NCBI RefSeq assembly: GCF_900112645.1
Contig: NZ_FOMO01000006.1
Span: forward strand, 210,586 to 274,585
Direction of reading: 5' to 3'
From: Phytopseudomonas straminea
Lineage (GTDB): Bacteria; Pseudomonadota; Gammaproteobacteria; Pseudomonadales; Pseudomonadaceae
Length of the DNA: 64,000 nt
Positions 26,299 through 33,784 of this stretch are shown here, one piece after another. The position numbers were made by a program, and so were the translations under genes. Each line of letters opens with the position of its first letter. The first letter of the stretch is position 1. Below the pieces are notes generated by a model. That model was not told the DNA's origin, did not search any database, and saw nothing but the letters and a program-made list of their open reading frames with translations.

Positions 26299-26771
26299 TT
26301 GGCCTCCAACTGCGCCAGCAGGCTGACCATTTCCAGAGCGGACAGGGCAGCTTCGGCGCCTTTGTTGCCGGCCTTGGTGCCGGACCGCTCGATGGCCTGC
26401 TCGATGGAATCGACGGTCAGCACGCCAAAGGCGACCGGTACGCCGAACTCCATGGAGACCTGGGACAGGCCCTTGGTGCACTCACCGGCCACGTATTCGA
26501 AGTGCGGGGTGCCGCCCCGGATCACTGCGCCGAGGGCGATGATGGCGCTGTACTCGCCGCGCTGGGCGACTTTCTGGGCGACCAGGGGAATCTCGAAGGC
26601 ACCCGGCGCGCGGATGATGGTGATGTCGTCTTCGCTGATGCCGTGGCGAACCAGGGCGTCGACCGCGCCGCTGACCAGGCTTTCGACCACGAAGCTGTTG
26701 AAGCGGCCGACCACCAGGGCGAAGCGGCCCTTGGGAGCGATGAAAGTACCTTCGATGGTCTTGAGTGTCAT
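26295..26771 (-). CDS. ribH: 6,7-dimethyl-8-ribityllumazine synthase, main copy
   Basis: Enzyme of 158 residues that joins the ribityl pyrimidine and dihydroxybutanone phosphate to form lumazine, just before riboflavin. Motifs: GRFNSFVVESLVSGAVDAL, RAPGAFEIPLVAQKVA and LGAVIRGGTPHFEYVAGE. This is the icosahedral or pentameric RibH1 type, of standard length. The start MTLKTIEGTF was chosen because the frame upstream overlaps the gap to ribBA. A second, different lumazine synthase is encoded at 28650. Confidence 0.95.
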   Translation of the reverse strand: MTLKTIEGTFIAPKGRFALVVGRFNSFVVESLVSGAVDALVRHGISEDDITIIRAPGAFEIPLVAQKVAQRGEYSAIIALGAVIRGGTPHFEYVAGECTKGLSQVSMEFGVPVAFGVLTVDSIEQAIERSGTKAGNKGAEAALSALEMVSLLAQLEAK

Positions 26772-26869
26772 AGCGAGTTCTCGAGCTGTCTTTAAAGAGC
26801 CAGGGCCTGCCATGGCAGGCCCCGAAAATATAGGCGATGAGAGCCGAGGCTCCATCGCGGTCGCCGCGC

Positions 26870-27961
26870 TTATTTGGGCGGCAGGTATTCTACAACTTCC
26901 AGGTCGAAACCGGATATCGCGTTGAACTTCATCGGCGCGCTCATCAGGCGCATCTTGCGCACGCCCAGGTCACGCAGGATCTGCGAACCGGCACCGACCG
27001 TGCTGTAGGTGCTCGGCATCTTGCTGATGGTGGCGCCGTCCGCTTCGCGGATATGCGCCAGTACCTCGTCGCCGCCCAGCGAATGGCCGAGCAGCAACAC
27101 CACGCCGCTGCCGGCCTCGGCCACTTCGGTCATCGCCGCGCGCAGGCTCCAGCGCCCCGGCTGGCGCACCATCAGCAGGTCGCGCATGGGGTCCATGTTG
27201 TGCACGCGCACCAGAGTCGGTTCCTCGGCACAGATGGTGCCCAGGGTCACGGCCATGTGCACGTCGCCTTCCACCGAGTCGCGGTAGGTCACCAGGTTGA
27301 ACTGGCCGACCTCGCTGTCCAGCGGCTGCTCGGTGATGCGCTGCACGGTGCGCTCGTGGAGCATGCGGTAGTGGATCAGGTCGGCGATGGTGCCGATCTT
27401 GATGCCGTGCTTGGCAGCGAATTCTTCCAGTTCCGGGCGACGGGCCATGGTGCCGTCGTCGTTCATGATCTCGCAGATCACCCCGCTCGGCTCGAAGCCG
27501 CCCATGCGCGCCAGATCGCAGGCCGCCTCGGTATGGCCGGCACGGGCCAGCACGCCGCCGGGCTGAGCCATCAGCGGGAAGATGTGGCCAGGGCTGACGA
27601 TGTCTTCGGCCACCGCGTGCCTGGCCGCAGCGGCCTGCACGGTACGTGCGCGGTCGGCAGCGGAAATGCCGGTAGTGACGCCTTCGGCTGCCTCGATGGA
27701 CACGGTGAACTTGGTACCGAAACCGGAGCCGTTGCGCGGCGCCATCAGCGGCAGCTTGAGGGTTTCGCAGCGCTCGCGGGTCATCGGCATGCAGATCAGG
27801 CCGCGGGCGAAGCGGGCCATGAAATTGATGTGCTCGGCGGTCACGCATTCGGAGGCGATGATCAGGTCGCCTTCGTTCTCGCGGTCTTCGTCATCCATGA
27901 GGATGACCATCTTGCCGGCGCGGATGTCCTCGACCAGCTCTTCGATACTGTTGAGTGCCAT
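26870..27961 (-). CDS. ribBA: 3,4-dihydroxy-2-butanone-4-phosphate synthase with GCHII-like domain
   Basis: Protein of 363 residues. Residues 1-200 are the DHBP synthase domain (MDDEDRENEGDLIIASE; HIFPLMAQPGGVLARAGHTEAACDLA), which splits ribulose 5-phosphate. Residues 205-360 have the fold of GTP cyclohydrolase II but lack its zinc cysteines: the place of the CxC motif reads VRVHNMDPMRDLLMV. It is therefore likely to act only as the DHBP synthase. GTP cyclohydrolase II must be supplied by another gene outside the window. It follows ribE by 13 bases. Confidence 0.92.
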   Translation of the reverse strand: MALNSIEELVEDIRAGKMVILMDDEDRENEGDLIIASECVTAEHINFMARFARGLICMPMTRERCETLKLPLMAPRNGSGFGTKFTVSIEAAEGVTTGISAADRARTVQAAAARHAVAEDIVSPGHIFPLMAQPGGVLARAGHTEAACDLARMGGFEPSGVICEIMNDDGTMARRPELEEFAAKHGIKIGTIADLIHYRMLHERTVQRITEQPLDSEVGQFNLVTYRDSVEGDVHMAVTLGTICAEEPTLVRVHNMDPMRDLLMVRQPGRWSLRAAMTEVAEAGSGVVLLLGHSLGGDEVLAHIREADGATISKMPSTYSTVGAGSQILRDLGVRKMRLMSAPMKFNAISGFDLEVVEYLPPK

Positions 27962-27974
27962 GGTGGCGGTGTCC

Positions 27975-28637
27975 TTAATGCTTCAGGTAGCCGTGTTCGG
28001 CGAGAAAACCTTCGGTCAGCCCGGAGCTATTCGGCTCGGCGGCCTTGTCACCGAGCAGCAGGCGCTCCAGATAACGGGCCAGCAGGTCGACCTCGAGGTT
28101 GACGCGACGCCCGGGGCGGTAGTCGGCCATGATGGTTTCGGCCAGGGTGTGCGGCACGATGGTCAGCTCGAACTCGGCGCCATCGACGGCGTTGACCGTC
28201 AGGCTGGTGCCGTCGACGGTGATCGAACCCTTGTGGGCGATGTACTTGGCCAGCTCGCGCGGCGCGCGCACCTTGAACTGGATGGCACGGGCGTTCTCCT
28301 CACGGGAGACGATCTCGCCAACGCCGTCGACGTGCCCGCTGACCAGGTGGCCACCCAGGCGCGTGGTCGGTGTCAGGGCCTTTTCCAGGTTGACCCGGCT
28401 GCCGGTCTTCAGGTCGACGAAGGCGGTACGCGCCAGGGTTTCGCGGCTGACATCGGCCCAGAAGCCGTCGCCCGGCAGCTCGACGGCGGTCAGGCACACG
28501 CCGTTGACCGCGATGCTGTCGCCCAGGACGACGTCACCCAGATCCAGCTTGCCGGTCTTCACGTATACGCGTACGTCACCGCCCTTGGGGGTGATGGCGG
28601 CAATGCTGCCGATGGATGCGATGATTCCGGTGAACAT
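27975..28637 (-). CDS. ribE: Riboflavin synthase, alpha subunit
   Basis: Enzyme of 220 residues that dismutates two lumazines to one riboflavin. It has the two lumazine-binding barrels of the family: MFTGIIASIGSIAAITP opens the first and HLVSGHVDGVGEIVSR links to the second, with DGTSLTVNAVDGAEFELTIVPHT in the second. It starts 12 bases after the ribH2 stop and is probably co-transcribed with it behind the FMN riboswitch. Other names in Pseudomonas are ribC. Confidence 0.95.
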   Translation of the reverse strand: MFTGIIASIGSIAAITPKGGDVRVYVKTGKLDLGDVVLGDSIAVNGVCLTAVELPGDGFWADVSRETLARTAFVDLKTGSRVNLEKALTPTTRLGGHLVSGHVDGVGEIVSREENARAIQFKVRAPRELAKYIAHKGSITVDGTSLTVNAVDGAEFELTIVPHTLAETIMADYRPGRRVNLEVDLLARYLERLLLGDKAAEPNSSGLTEGFLAEHGYLKH

Positions 28638-28649
28638 AAAGGCTCCTCG

Positions 28650-29111
28650 TCAGACCGGCAATTCTTTGAGCTTGCGCAGCGTGTCGGCGCAAGTGCGCGC
28701 CGCTTCGGCGCCCTTGACCAGAAAATGCTTGCGGAAGAACGTCTGATGCTCTTCGCCGGCATGGAAATGATGAGGCGTGAGCACCGCCGAGAACACCGGC
28801 ACGTCGGTGTCCAGTTGCACCTGCATCAGGCCCTCGATCACCGCCTGGGCGACGAACTCGTGGCGGTAGATACCACCGTCGACCACCAACCCGGCGGCGA
28901 CGATACCGGCGTAGCGGCCGCTTTTGGCCAGGCGCTTGGCGTGCAGAGGGATTTCGAAGGCGCCGCCGACTTCGAAGCAATCGATTTCGCTGGCCGCGTA
29001 ACCCTGGCGCTGCATTTCTTCGATAAAGGCGTGACGAGACTGATCGACGATTTCGCGGTGCCAGCAGGCCTGCACGAAGGCGACCCGGCGTACGCTGTTA
29101 GAGATGGACAT
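28650..29111 (-). CDS. ribH2: Second lumazine synthase, RibH2-type
   Basis: Protein of 153 residues of the lumazine synthase family but unlike the ribH at 26295. Recognised by IDCFEVGGAFEIPLHAKRLA and GGIYRHEFVAQAVIEGLMQ, plus PVFSAVLTPHHFH, a stretch I associate with the decameric RibH2 of rhizobia and Brucella. The usual RibH1 signatures LGAVIRGGT and RAPGAFE are altered. It is the first gene behind the FMN riboswitch. P. aeruginosa, as I recall, has no such gene here. An alternative is a specialised role, such as a chaperone for lumazine or flavin carrier. Confidence 0.85.
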   Translation of the reverse strand: MSISNSVRRVAFVQACWHREIVDQSRHAFIEEMQRQGYAASEIDCFEVGGAFEIPLHAKRLAKSGRYAGIVAAGLVVDGGIYRHEFVAQAVIEGLMQVQLDTDVPVFSAVLTPHHFHAGEEHQTFFRKHFLVKGAEAARTCADTLRKLKELPV

Positions 29112-29211
29112 GTTCGACTCCTGTTTATGGTTAAAACAGGGCAGCTTGGATCGATAGGGATGGTACGGACATGCAGCGACCGAAAGGCCACCTGACCAGG
29201 CAATCCCGCTC

Positions 29212-29496
29212 TCTCTTCATCCGGACTATACCGTCGGCTCCGGAATCACACCGGATCTGCTCGTCCCCGGGCGGCTGGTGCCGTACCGGGCGCTCGCGGG
29301 CTAGGTAGAACCTGAGTTTAGATCTCGCGAGCTAGCGCCAGACAAGGCGAAATTGGGCGAGGGCGCGGAGTTTACAGGCTGTAAATGAGCAGCCCGAGCC
29401 CAATTTCAACGCCGTATGGCCGACGCGCAGCAGATCTAAAACAGGTTCTTGGCACCATTACCGCCGGTGGGGAATTACACCCCGCCCTGAGAACGT
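29212..29496 (-). promoter_or_regulatory. FMN riboswitch (RFN element) with an enlarged variable arm
   Basis: Read on the minus strand the element has the conserved parts in order: GTTCTCAGGGCGGGGTG and CCCCACCGGCGGTAAT (29496-29455), then AGCCCGCGAGCGCCC (from 29303), GCAGATCCGGTGTGATTCCG and GACGGTATAGTCCGGATGA to about 29215. P1 is closed by GTTCTC with GAGAGAGC. Between GGCGGTAAT and AGCCCGCGAG lie 150 bases which are nearly all the palindromic repeat copy B. It controls ribH2 and ribE, 100 bases downstream, presumably off when FMN is high. No clear terminator or SD-sequestering stem was identified. Confidence 0.9.
29306..29450. repeat. Palindromic repeat, copy B, inside the FMN riboswitch variable arm
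   Basis: Ends: AGAACCTGAGTTTAGATCT (from 29307) pairs with AGAACCTGTTTTAGATCT (read from 29449 on the other strand). Inner arms GAAATTGGGC and GCCCAATTTC pair fully, and outer GCCA.AC..GGCG also pairs. The tip carries GAGTTTACAGGCTGTAAATG. This is related to copy A at 4838. The whole repeat folds as one long hairpin, so it extends the riboswitch arm without destroying its core. Confidence 0.8.
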
Positions 29497-29570
29497 GTGG
29501 CTGCTTGTCGCAGCCGACAGGCGTTTTACCACAGTTGCCGCGCCAGCGCACGGCGGCCATGCCCAAGAGG

Positions 29571-29766
29571 CTGTTCACGACCTTCGCGCCGGGCTTTATC
29601 TATTTGACGGCAATGCGGCAGAACGGGCGCTCCCCGATCCACTGTGGGAGCGCGCCATGCGTGCGAAAAGTCGCGGGCATGGCCCGCTCCCACAGATACT
29701 GCGCCGATGGCCGCTTTTGCCTCGTAGCAGCCCGTACGTATGCCCAGAAAGATCGCGAACAGGCTA
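29571..29766. repeat. MITE-like repeat with REP core, copy 1
   Basis: Ends CTGTTCACGACCTTCGCGCC and, inverted, CTGTTCGCGATCTTTCTGGG are terminal inverted repeats. The left arm goes on to GGGCTTTATCTATTTGACGG and the right arm contains GATGGCCGCTTTTGCCTCGT. Inside is a REP hairpin (29643-29695) CTGTGGGAGCGCGCCATGC ... GCATGGCCCGCTCCCACAG. The same ends occur in copy 2 at 33550 with a different REP core. It lies between ribD and the FMN riboswitch; no coding gene is in it. Confidence 0.8.
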
Positions 29767-29778
29767 CAAGTTGTGCGT

Positions 29779-30897
29779 TCAGCTCGCGCGATCGGGCACC
29801 GCGACGATGCGCCAGTCGTCACCGACCGCACGCATGTCAACGATCTTCAGGGCTGGCGCTTCGGCCATACGCGCCAGCGGCAGGTCGAGCAGCGGCCGCG
29901 CGCTGGAACCGAGGAACTTGGGCGCAACGAACAATTGGTACTCGTCGACCAGCCCCAGCCGGGAAAAGGCGCCAGCCAGCTTCGGCCCGGCCTCGACCAG
30001 CACTTCGTTGGCGCCACGCGCGGCCAGCTCCAGCAGCAACTTACGCAGATCGACATGGCCGCTGCTGCCGGGAATGGCCAGCAGCTCGTGGCCGTCATCC
30101 TGATAACGGCAGCGCGAGGTGGCCGCCGCGCAGGTGGCGACCAGCGCCGGGCCGGCCTGGAAGAACGGCGCGCTGAGCGGCACCCGCAGGCGGCCATCGA
30201 TCAGCACGCGCAGCGGCGGCCGCGCCTGGGCCAGTGCAGTCAGCTCGGCGCCCAGGCCCAGTTCGTCCGGGCGTACGGTCAGGCGAGCGCCATCGGCCAG
30301 CAGCGTATCGGCGCCACTGAGCACCACGCTGGAGCGCGCACGCAGACGCTGCACCGCGGCACGCGCCGCCGGCCCGGTGATCCATTGGCTCTCGCCACTG
30401 GCCATGGCGGTGCGCCCATCCAGGCTCATCGCCAGCTTGACGCGCACCAGCGGCAGGCCGGTTTCCATACGCTTGGTAAAGCCGGCATTCAGCGCCCGCG
30501 CCTCGGCCTCCAGCACGCCGCCCTGCACGGCAATGCCGGCATTCATCAGGCGCAGCAGGCCACGCCCGGCGACTTCCGGATTAGGGTCCTGCATGGCGGC
30601 GACCACGCGGGTGATGCCGGCGGCGATCAGTGCATCGGCGCACGGCGGCGTACGCCCGTGGTGGCTGCACGGCTCCAAGGTCACGTAGGCGGTAGCACCA
30701 CGGGCCTTGTCACCGGCCTGGCGCAGCGCATGAACCTCGGCATGGGGCTCGCCGGCCTTGGCGTGCCAGCCGTCGCCGACGATCTTGCCGTCGCGCACGA
30801 TCACGCAGCCGACACGGGGATTGGGGTGGGTGGAATACAGACCCTTGCGCGCCAGTTCGAGGGCGCGCGCCATGTAGGCGTGATCGCTGTTGCTCAT
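29779..30897 (-). CDS. ribD: Riboflavin deaminase/reductase
   Basis: Bifunctional cytosolic enzyme of 372 residues for the second and third steps of riboflavin synthesis. The deaminase has zinc ligands in PHAEVHAL (H52, E54 active site) and EPCSHHGRTPPC (C77, C86). The reductase half has VKLAMSLDGRTAMASGESQWITG and GANEVLVEAGPKLAGAF. Start MSNSDHAYMARALEL is one base after the nrdR stop. It lies upstream of the riboswitch and so is not itself controlled by it. Confidence 0.95.
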   Translation of the reverse strand: MSNSDHAYMARALELARKGLYSTHPNPRVGCVIVRDGKIVGDGWHAKAGEPHAEVHALRQAGDKARGATAYVTLEPCSHHGRTPPCADALIAAGITRVVAAMQDPNPEVAGRGLLRLMNAGIAVQGGVLEAEARALNAGFTKRMETGLPLVRVKLAMSLDGRTAMASGESQWITGPAARAAVQRLRARSSVVLSGADTLLADGARLTVRPDELGLGAELTALAQARPPLRVLIDGRLRVPLSAPFFQAGPALVATCAAATSRCRYQDDGHELLAIPGSSGHVDLRKLLLELAARGANEVLVEAGPKLAGAFSRLGLVDEYQLFVAPKFLGSSARPLLDLPLARMAEAPALKIVDMRAVGDDWRIVAVPDRAS

Positions 30898-30898
30898 C

Positions 30899-31363
30899 TC
30901 AATCCTGATTCGGCTCGCGGGAAAGACGGTCGATTTCCTCGCGGAATTCGTTGAGGTCCTGGAAGCGGCGGTACACCGAGGCGAAGCGGATATAGGCCAC
31001 TTCATCAAGCTTCTGCAGTTCGGTCATCACCAGCTCGCCGAGTACCAGTGACTTGACTTCGCGCTCGCCGGTGGCGCGCAACCGATGCTTGATATGGGCG
31101 ATGGCCGCTTCCAGCCGCTCGACGCTCACCGGGCGTTTTTCCAGTGCACGCTGCATGCCGGCACGCAGCTTGTCTTCGTCGAAGGGCTGGCGGCTGCCGT
31201 CCTGCTTGATCAGGCGCGGCATCACCAGCTCGGCGGTTTCGAAGGTGGTGAAGCGCTCGCCGCAGGCCAGGCATTCGCGGCGGCGACGCACCTGATCCCC
31301 CTCGGCGACCAGACGCGAATCGATGACTTTGGTGTCGTTGGCGGAGCAGAACGGGCAGTGCAT
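30899..31363 (-). CDS. nrdR: Transcriptional repressor NrdR
   Basis: Repressor of ribonucleotide reductase genes, 154 residues. N-terminal zinc ribbon (CPFCSANDTKVIDSR with CLACGERFTTFE) and an ATP-cone (RAGMQRALEKRPVSVERLEAA) that reads ATP or dATP level. It is the first gene of nrdR-ribD, one base from ribD. Upstream, a gap of 148 bp is shared with the divergent lipoprotein gene. Confidence 0.95.
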   Translation of the reverse strand: MHCPFCSANDTKVIDSRLVAEGDQVRRRRECLACGERFTTFETAELVMPRLIKQDGSRQPFDEDKLRAGMQRALEKRPVSVERLEAAIAHIKHRLRATGEREVKSLVLGELVMTELQKLDEVAYIRFASVYRRFQDLNEFREEIDRLSREPNQD

Positions 31364-31511
31364 GGCGGGAAACGGTCACTGGCAGGAAAGCCCGCATGGT
31401 AGCGCATCAACACCTTCTGGCGCCAAGCGCACCAGAGCGGGCGCTTTCCTTTGCATTCACCGCCGGCTCTAGCGAGAATCCGGGGCATTGCCCGCCCTTC
31501 AGGATCATCCG

Positions 31512-31952
31512 ATGCCACTGCGCCCGCTCGCCCCGCTCTGCCTTGCCGCCCTGCTCGCCGCCTGCGCAGGCGAAGCACCACCGCCTGCTCCTGCCCCGGT
31601 ACCGCCAGTGGTGAAGAAGGAAGAGCCCGCGCCACTGCCGGCCCATCTGCGCGAACTCACCGGCACCCTGCTGGACGTGCCCGCCGGCGCCGAGGTGGAA
31701 CTAGCGCTGCTGACCATCAACGATCGCGGCCTGCCCCACAAGCTGCTCGGCAATATCCAGCTGCGTGGCACCGGCGCGCCGCTGCCGTTCAGCCTGCCGT
31801 TTAATCCGGAGAACTTCAATCAGGGCATCCGCGTGGAGCTGCGTGGGCGCGTGCATCAATCCGCCAAGCTGGTGCTGCACATGCCCAACCAGCTGATCCG
31901 TGAGCCGCAAAGCCAGTCGCTCGGCGAGATCCGCGTAACGCCGGCGCTGTGA
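31512..31952 (+). CDS. YbaY-type lipoprotein
   Basis: Protein of 146 residues with a lipoprotein signal (MPLRPLAPLCLAALLAAC, lipobox LAAC), a proline-rich linker and a YbaY/YscW-like beta domain (LRELTGTLLDVPAGAEVELAL; RVELRGRVHQSAKLVLHM). Function is unknown; YscW-type proteins help outer-membrane secretins in some systems. ATG 31512 gives the signal peptide directly. Its stop overlaps the next gene's start (GTGA), so both are translated together. Confidence 0.8.
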   Translation: MPLRPLAPLCLAALLAACAGEAPPPAPAPVPPVVKKEEPAPLPAHLRELTGTLLDVPAGAEVELALLTINDRGLPHKLLGNIQLRGTGAPLPFSLPFNPENFNQGIRVELRGRVHQSAKLVLHMPNQLIREPQSQSLGEIRVTPAL

Positions 31953-32611
31953 CCCCACCACCACACCTGCAGGCCGCGCTGGGTGAACTGCTCGGCGATG
32001 CCCGGCTGACTACCACCACGCTGCCGGGCAGCGACCTACGCCTGTGGCTGATCGACCCGGCCAATATGGACCGCTGCTTCAGTCCCGAGGAAACCCGGCG
32101 CATTCTCGAAGAACCGCCGTACTGGTGCTTCTGCTGGGCCAGTGGCCTGGTGCTGGTCGACTGGCTGGCGCGCCACCCCGAGTGGGTGCGCGGCAAGCGG
32201 GTGCTGGACCTGGGCACAGGCTCGGGCGTCGCCGCGATCGCGGCCGCCCGCGCCGGCGCTGCCCAAGTGGTGGCCTGCGACCTGGACCCACTGGCGCTGG
32301 CGGCCTGCCGCGCCAACGCCGCGCTCAACGGCGTGGAGCTGGCCTATTCGAGCGACCTGTTCAGCGAGCCGCGCGACTATGACCTGGCCATCGTCGCCGA
32401 CGTGCTTTACGACCGCAGTAACCTGCCCCTGCTCGACCGCGCGCTGGAACATGCCCGCGAAGTGCTGGTAGCCGACTCCCGAGTGCGCGATTTCAATCAT
32501 CCGCGCTATCGGCGCATCGCCGGGCTGGAGGGGTGTACCTGGCCCGACCTGGCCGAGCCGGAAACCTTCCGTCACGTCAGCCTGTATCACGCTGCCACAG
32601 CCCCCTTGTAG
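31949..32611 (+). CDS. Class I SAM-dependent methyltransferase (ETFB lysine methyltransferase-like)
   Basis: Protein of 220 residues. Motif I is VLDLGTGSGVAAIAAARAGA, with CDLDPLALAACRANAALNG as motif II and DLAIVADVLYDRSNLPLLDR as the later DVLY motif. This order is that of METTL20-type protein lysine methyltransferases, where the target is the electron-transfer flavoprotein beta subunit. GTG start overlaps the lipoprotein stop. The target here is inferred from family only. Confidence 0.8.
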   Translation: MTPPPHLQAALGELLGDARLTTTTLPGSDLRLWLIDPANMDRCFSPEETRRILEEPPYWCFCWASGLVLVDWLARHPEWVRGKRVLDLGTGSGVAAIAAARAGAAQVVACDLDPLALAACRANAALNGVELAYSSDLFSEPRDYDLAIVADVLYDRSNLPLLDRALEHAREVLVADSRVRDFNHPRYRRIAGLEGCTWPDLAEPETFRHVSLYHAATAPL

Positions 32612-32670
32612 CCTTGCAGCGGCGCCCACATTTATAGTCACACCCATTTTCGCCCGGACAGAGACCGACC

Positions 32671-33543
32671 ATGAGCGACTCCCCCTACATCTTCGATATC
32701 AATGGCGCCGCCCAATTTGAGCAACTGGTGATCGAGAACTCGTTCAACAAACCGGTGCTCGTCGATTTCTGGGCCGAGTGGTGCGCACCCTGCAAGGCGC
32801 TGATGCCGGTACTGGCGCAGATCACCGAGGGCTACGCGGGCGAGCTGCTGCTGGCCAAGGTCAACTGCGATATCGAGCAGGACATCGTCGCGCGCTTCGG
32901 CATTCGCAGCCTGCCGACCGTGGTGCTGTTCAAGAACGGCCAGCCGGTCGACGGCTTCCAGGGCGCTCAACCGGAGTCGGCGATTCGCGCCCTGCTGCAG
33001 CCCCACATCGCTGAGCCACCGGCGCCCCAGGCCGACCTGCTGGAAGTGGCACAAAACGCTTTCGCCGACGGCCGCATCGGTGAAGCCGAAGCCGCGCTCA
33101 AGGAACTGCTGACGGAAAACAACGAGAACGCCGCCGCGCTGATTCTCTACGCCCGCTGCGTGGCCGAACGTGGCGAGCTGAACGAGGCCGAGCAGGTGCT
33201 GGGCGCCGTGAAAGGTGATGAGCACAAGCAGGCACTTGCCGGTGCCCGTGCGCAGATCACCTTCCTGCGCCAGGCCGCCGACCTGCCGGACGCTGCCACC
33301 CTGAAAAGCCGCCTCGCCCAGAACGGCGAAGATGACGAAGCGGCCTATCAGCTGGCCATCCAGCAACTCGCCCGCCAGCAATACGAGCCGGCGCTGGACG
33401 GTCTGCTGAAGCTGTTCATGCGCAATCGCAATTACGCCGACGGCCTGCCACACAAGACCCTGCTGCAGGTATTCGACCTGCTCGGCAACGACAATCCGCT
33501 GGTCACCACCTACCGTCGTCGGGTGTATCAGGCGCTGTACTGA
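32671..33543 (+). CDS. cnoX: Thioredoxin-TPR protein, YbbN/CnoX-type co-chaperone
   Basis: Protein of 290 residues with an N-terminal thioredoxin fold (about residues 10-115), active site WAEWCAPCKAL with cysteines C38 and C41. The C-terminal half holds TPR-like helices (AFADGRIGEAEAALKELLTE; GRCVAERGELNEAEQVLG-like repeats) and ends with a YbbN fold. In E. coli CnoX protects proteins from bleach oxidation and hands them to GroEL. The CxxC here means it may also reduce disulphides. It stands alone before a MITE-like repeat. Confidence 0.88.
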   Translation: MSDSPYIFDINGAAQFEQLVIENSFNKPVLVDFWAEWCAPCKALMPVLAQITEGYAGELLLAKVNCDIEQDIVARFGIRSLPTVVLFKNGQPVDGFQGAQPESAIRALLQPHIAEPPAPQADLLEVAQNAFADGRIGEAEAALKELLTENNENAAALILYARCVAERGELNEAEQVLGAVKGDEHKQALAGARAQITFLRQAADLPDAATLKSRLAQNGEDDEAAYQLAIQQLARQQYEPALDGLLKLFMRNRNYADGLPHKTLLQVFDLLGNDNPLVTTYRRRVYQALY

Positions 33544-33549
33544 GGACAC

Positions 33550-33780
33550 CTGTCCACGATCTTCGTGCCGGGCTTTAGCTATTTTGACTGCAACGCGGCG
33601 GAAGCGGACATAGAGCGCTGCTACTTTTGTAGGAGGGGCCGGGCGGCGACCCGCTTTAGCCGCGAGCTCTTTGTCGGCCTTGATAAAAAGCTCGGGGCTG
33701 AAGCCCCTCCTACGAGATCGCTGGATGTCCGCTTCTGCCTAGTAGTTGCCCATAGGCATGCCCAGATCACCCAGGCAGCC
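33550..33780. repeat. MITE-like repeat with REP core, copy 2
   Basis: Left end CTGTCCACGATCTTCGTGCC, then GGGCTTTAGCTATTTTGACT, matches copy 1 at 29571 (CTGTTCACGACCTTCGCGCC). The right end (GATGTCCGCTTCTGCCTAGT, TGCCCATAGG) is homologous to the right end of copy 1. Arms GAAGCGGACAT and, inverted at the right, GAAGCGGACAT are identical. The core (33629-33713) is a different REP type, GTAGGAGGGGCC ... CCCCTCCTAC. No gene lies inside. Confidence 0.8.
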
Positions 33781-33784
33781 TGAA

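Noticed and set aside
26299..26481. N-terminal extension of NusB
   Set aside because: It lies inside ribH in another frame, and the length after GTG is that of NusB.
29385..30176. 263-codon plus-strand frame across the riboswitch and ribD
   Set aside because: It crosses a riboswitch, two repeats and ribD antisense, and has a composition typical of shadow frames.
31054..31300. Plus-strand frames over nrdR
   Set aside because: Antisense shadows of nrdR; no start signals.
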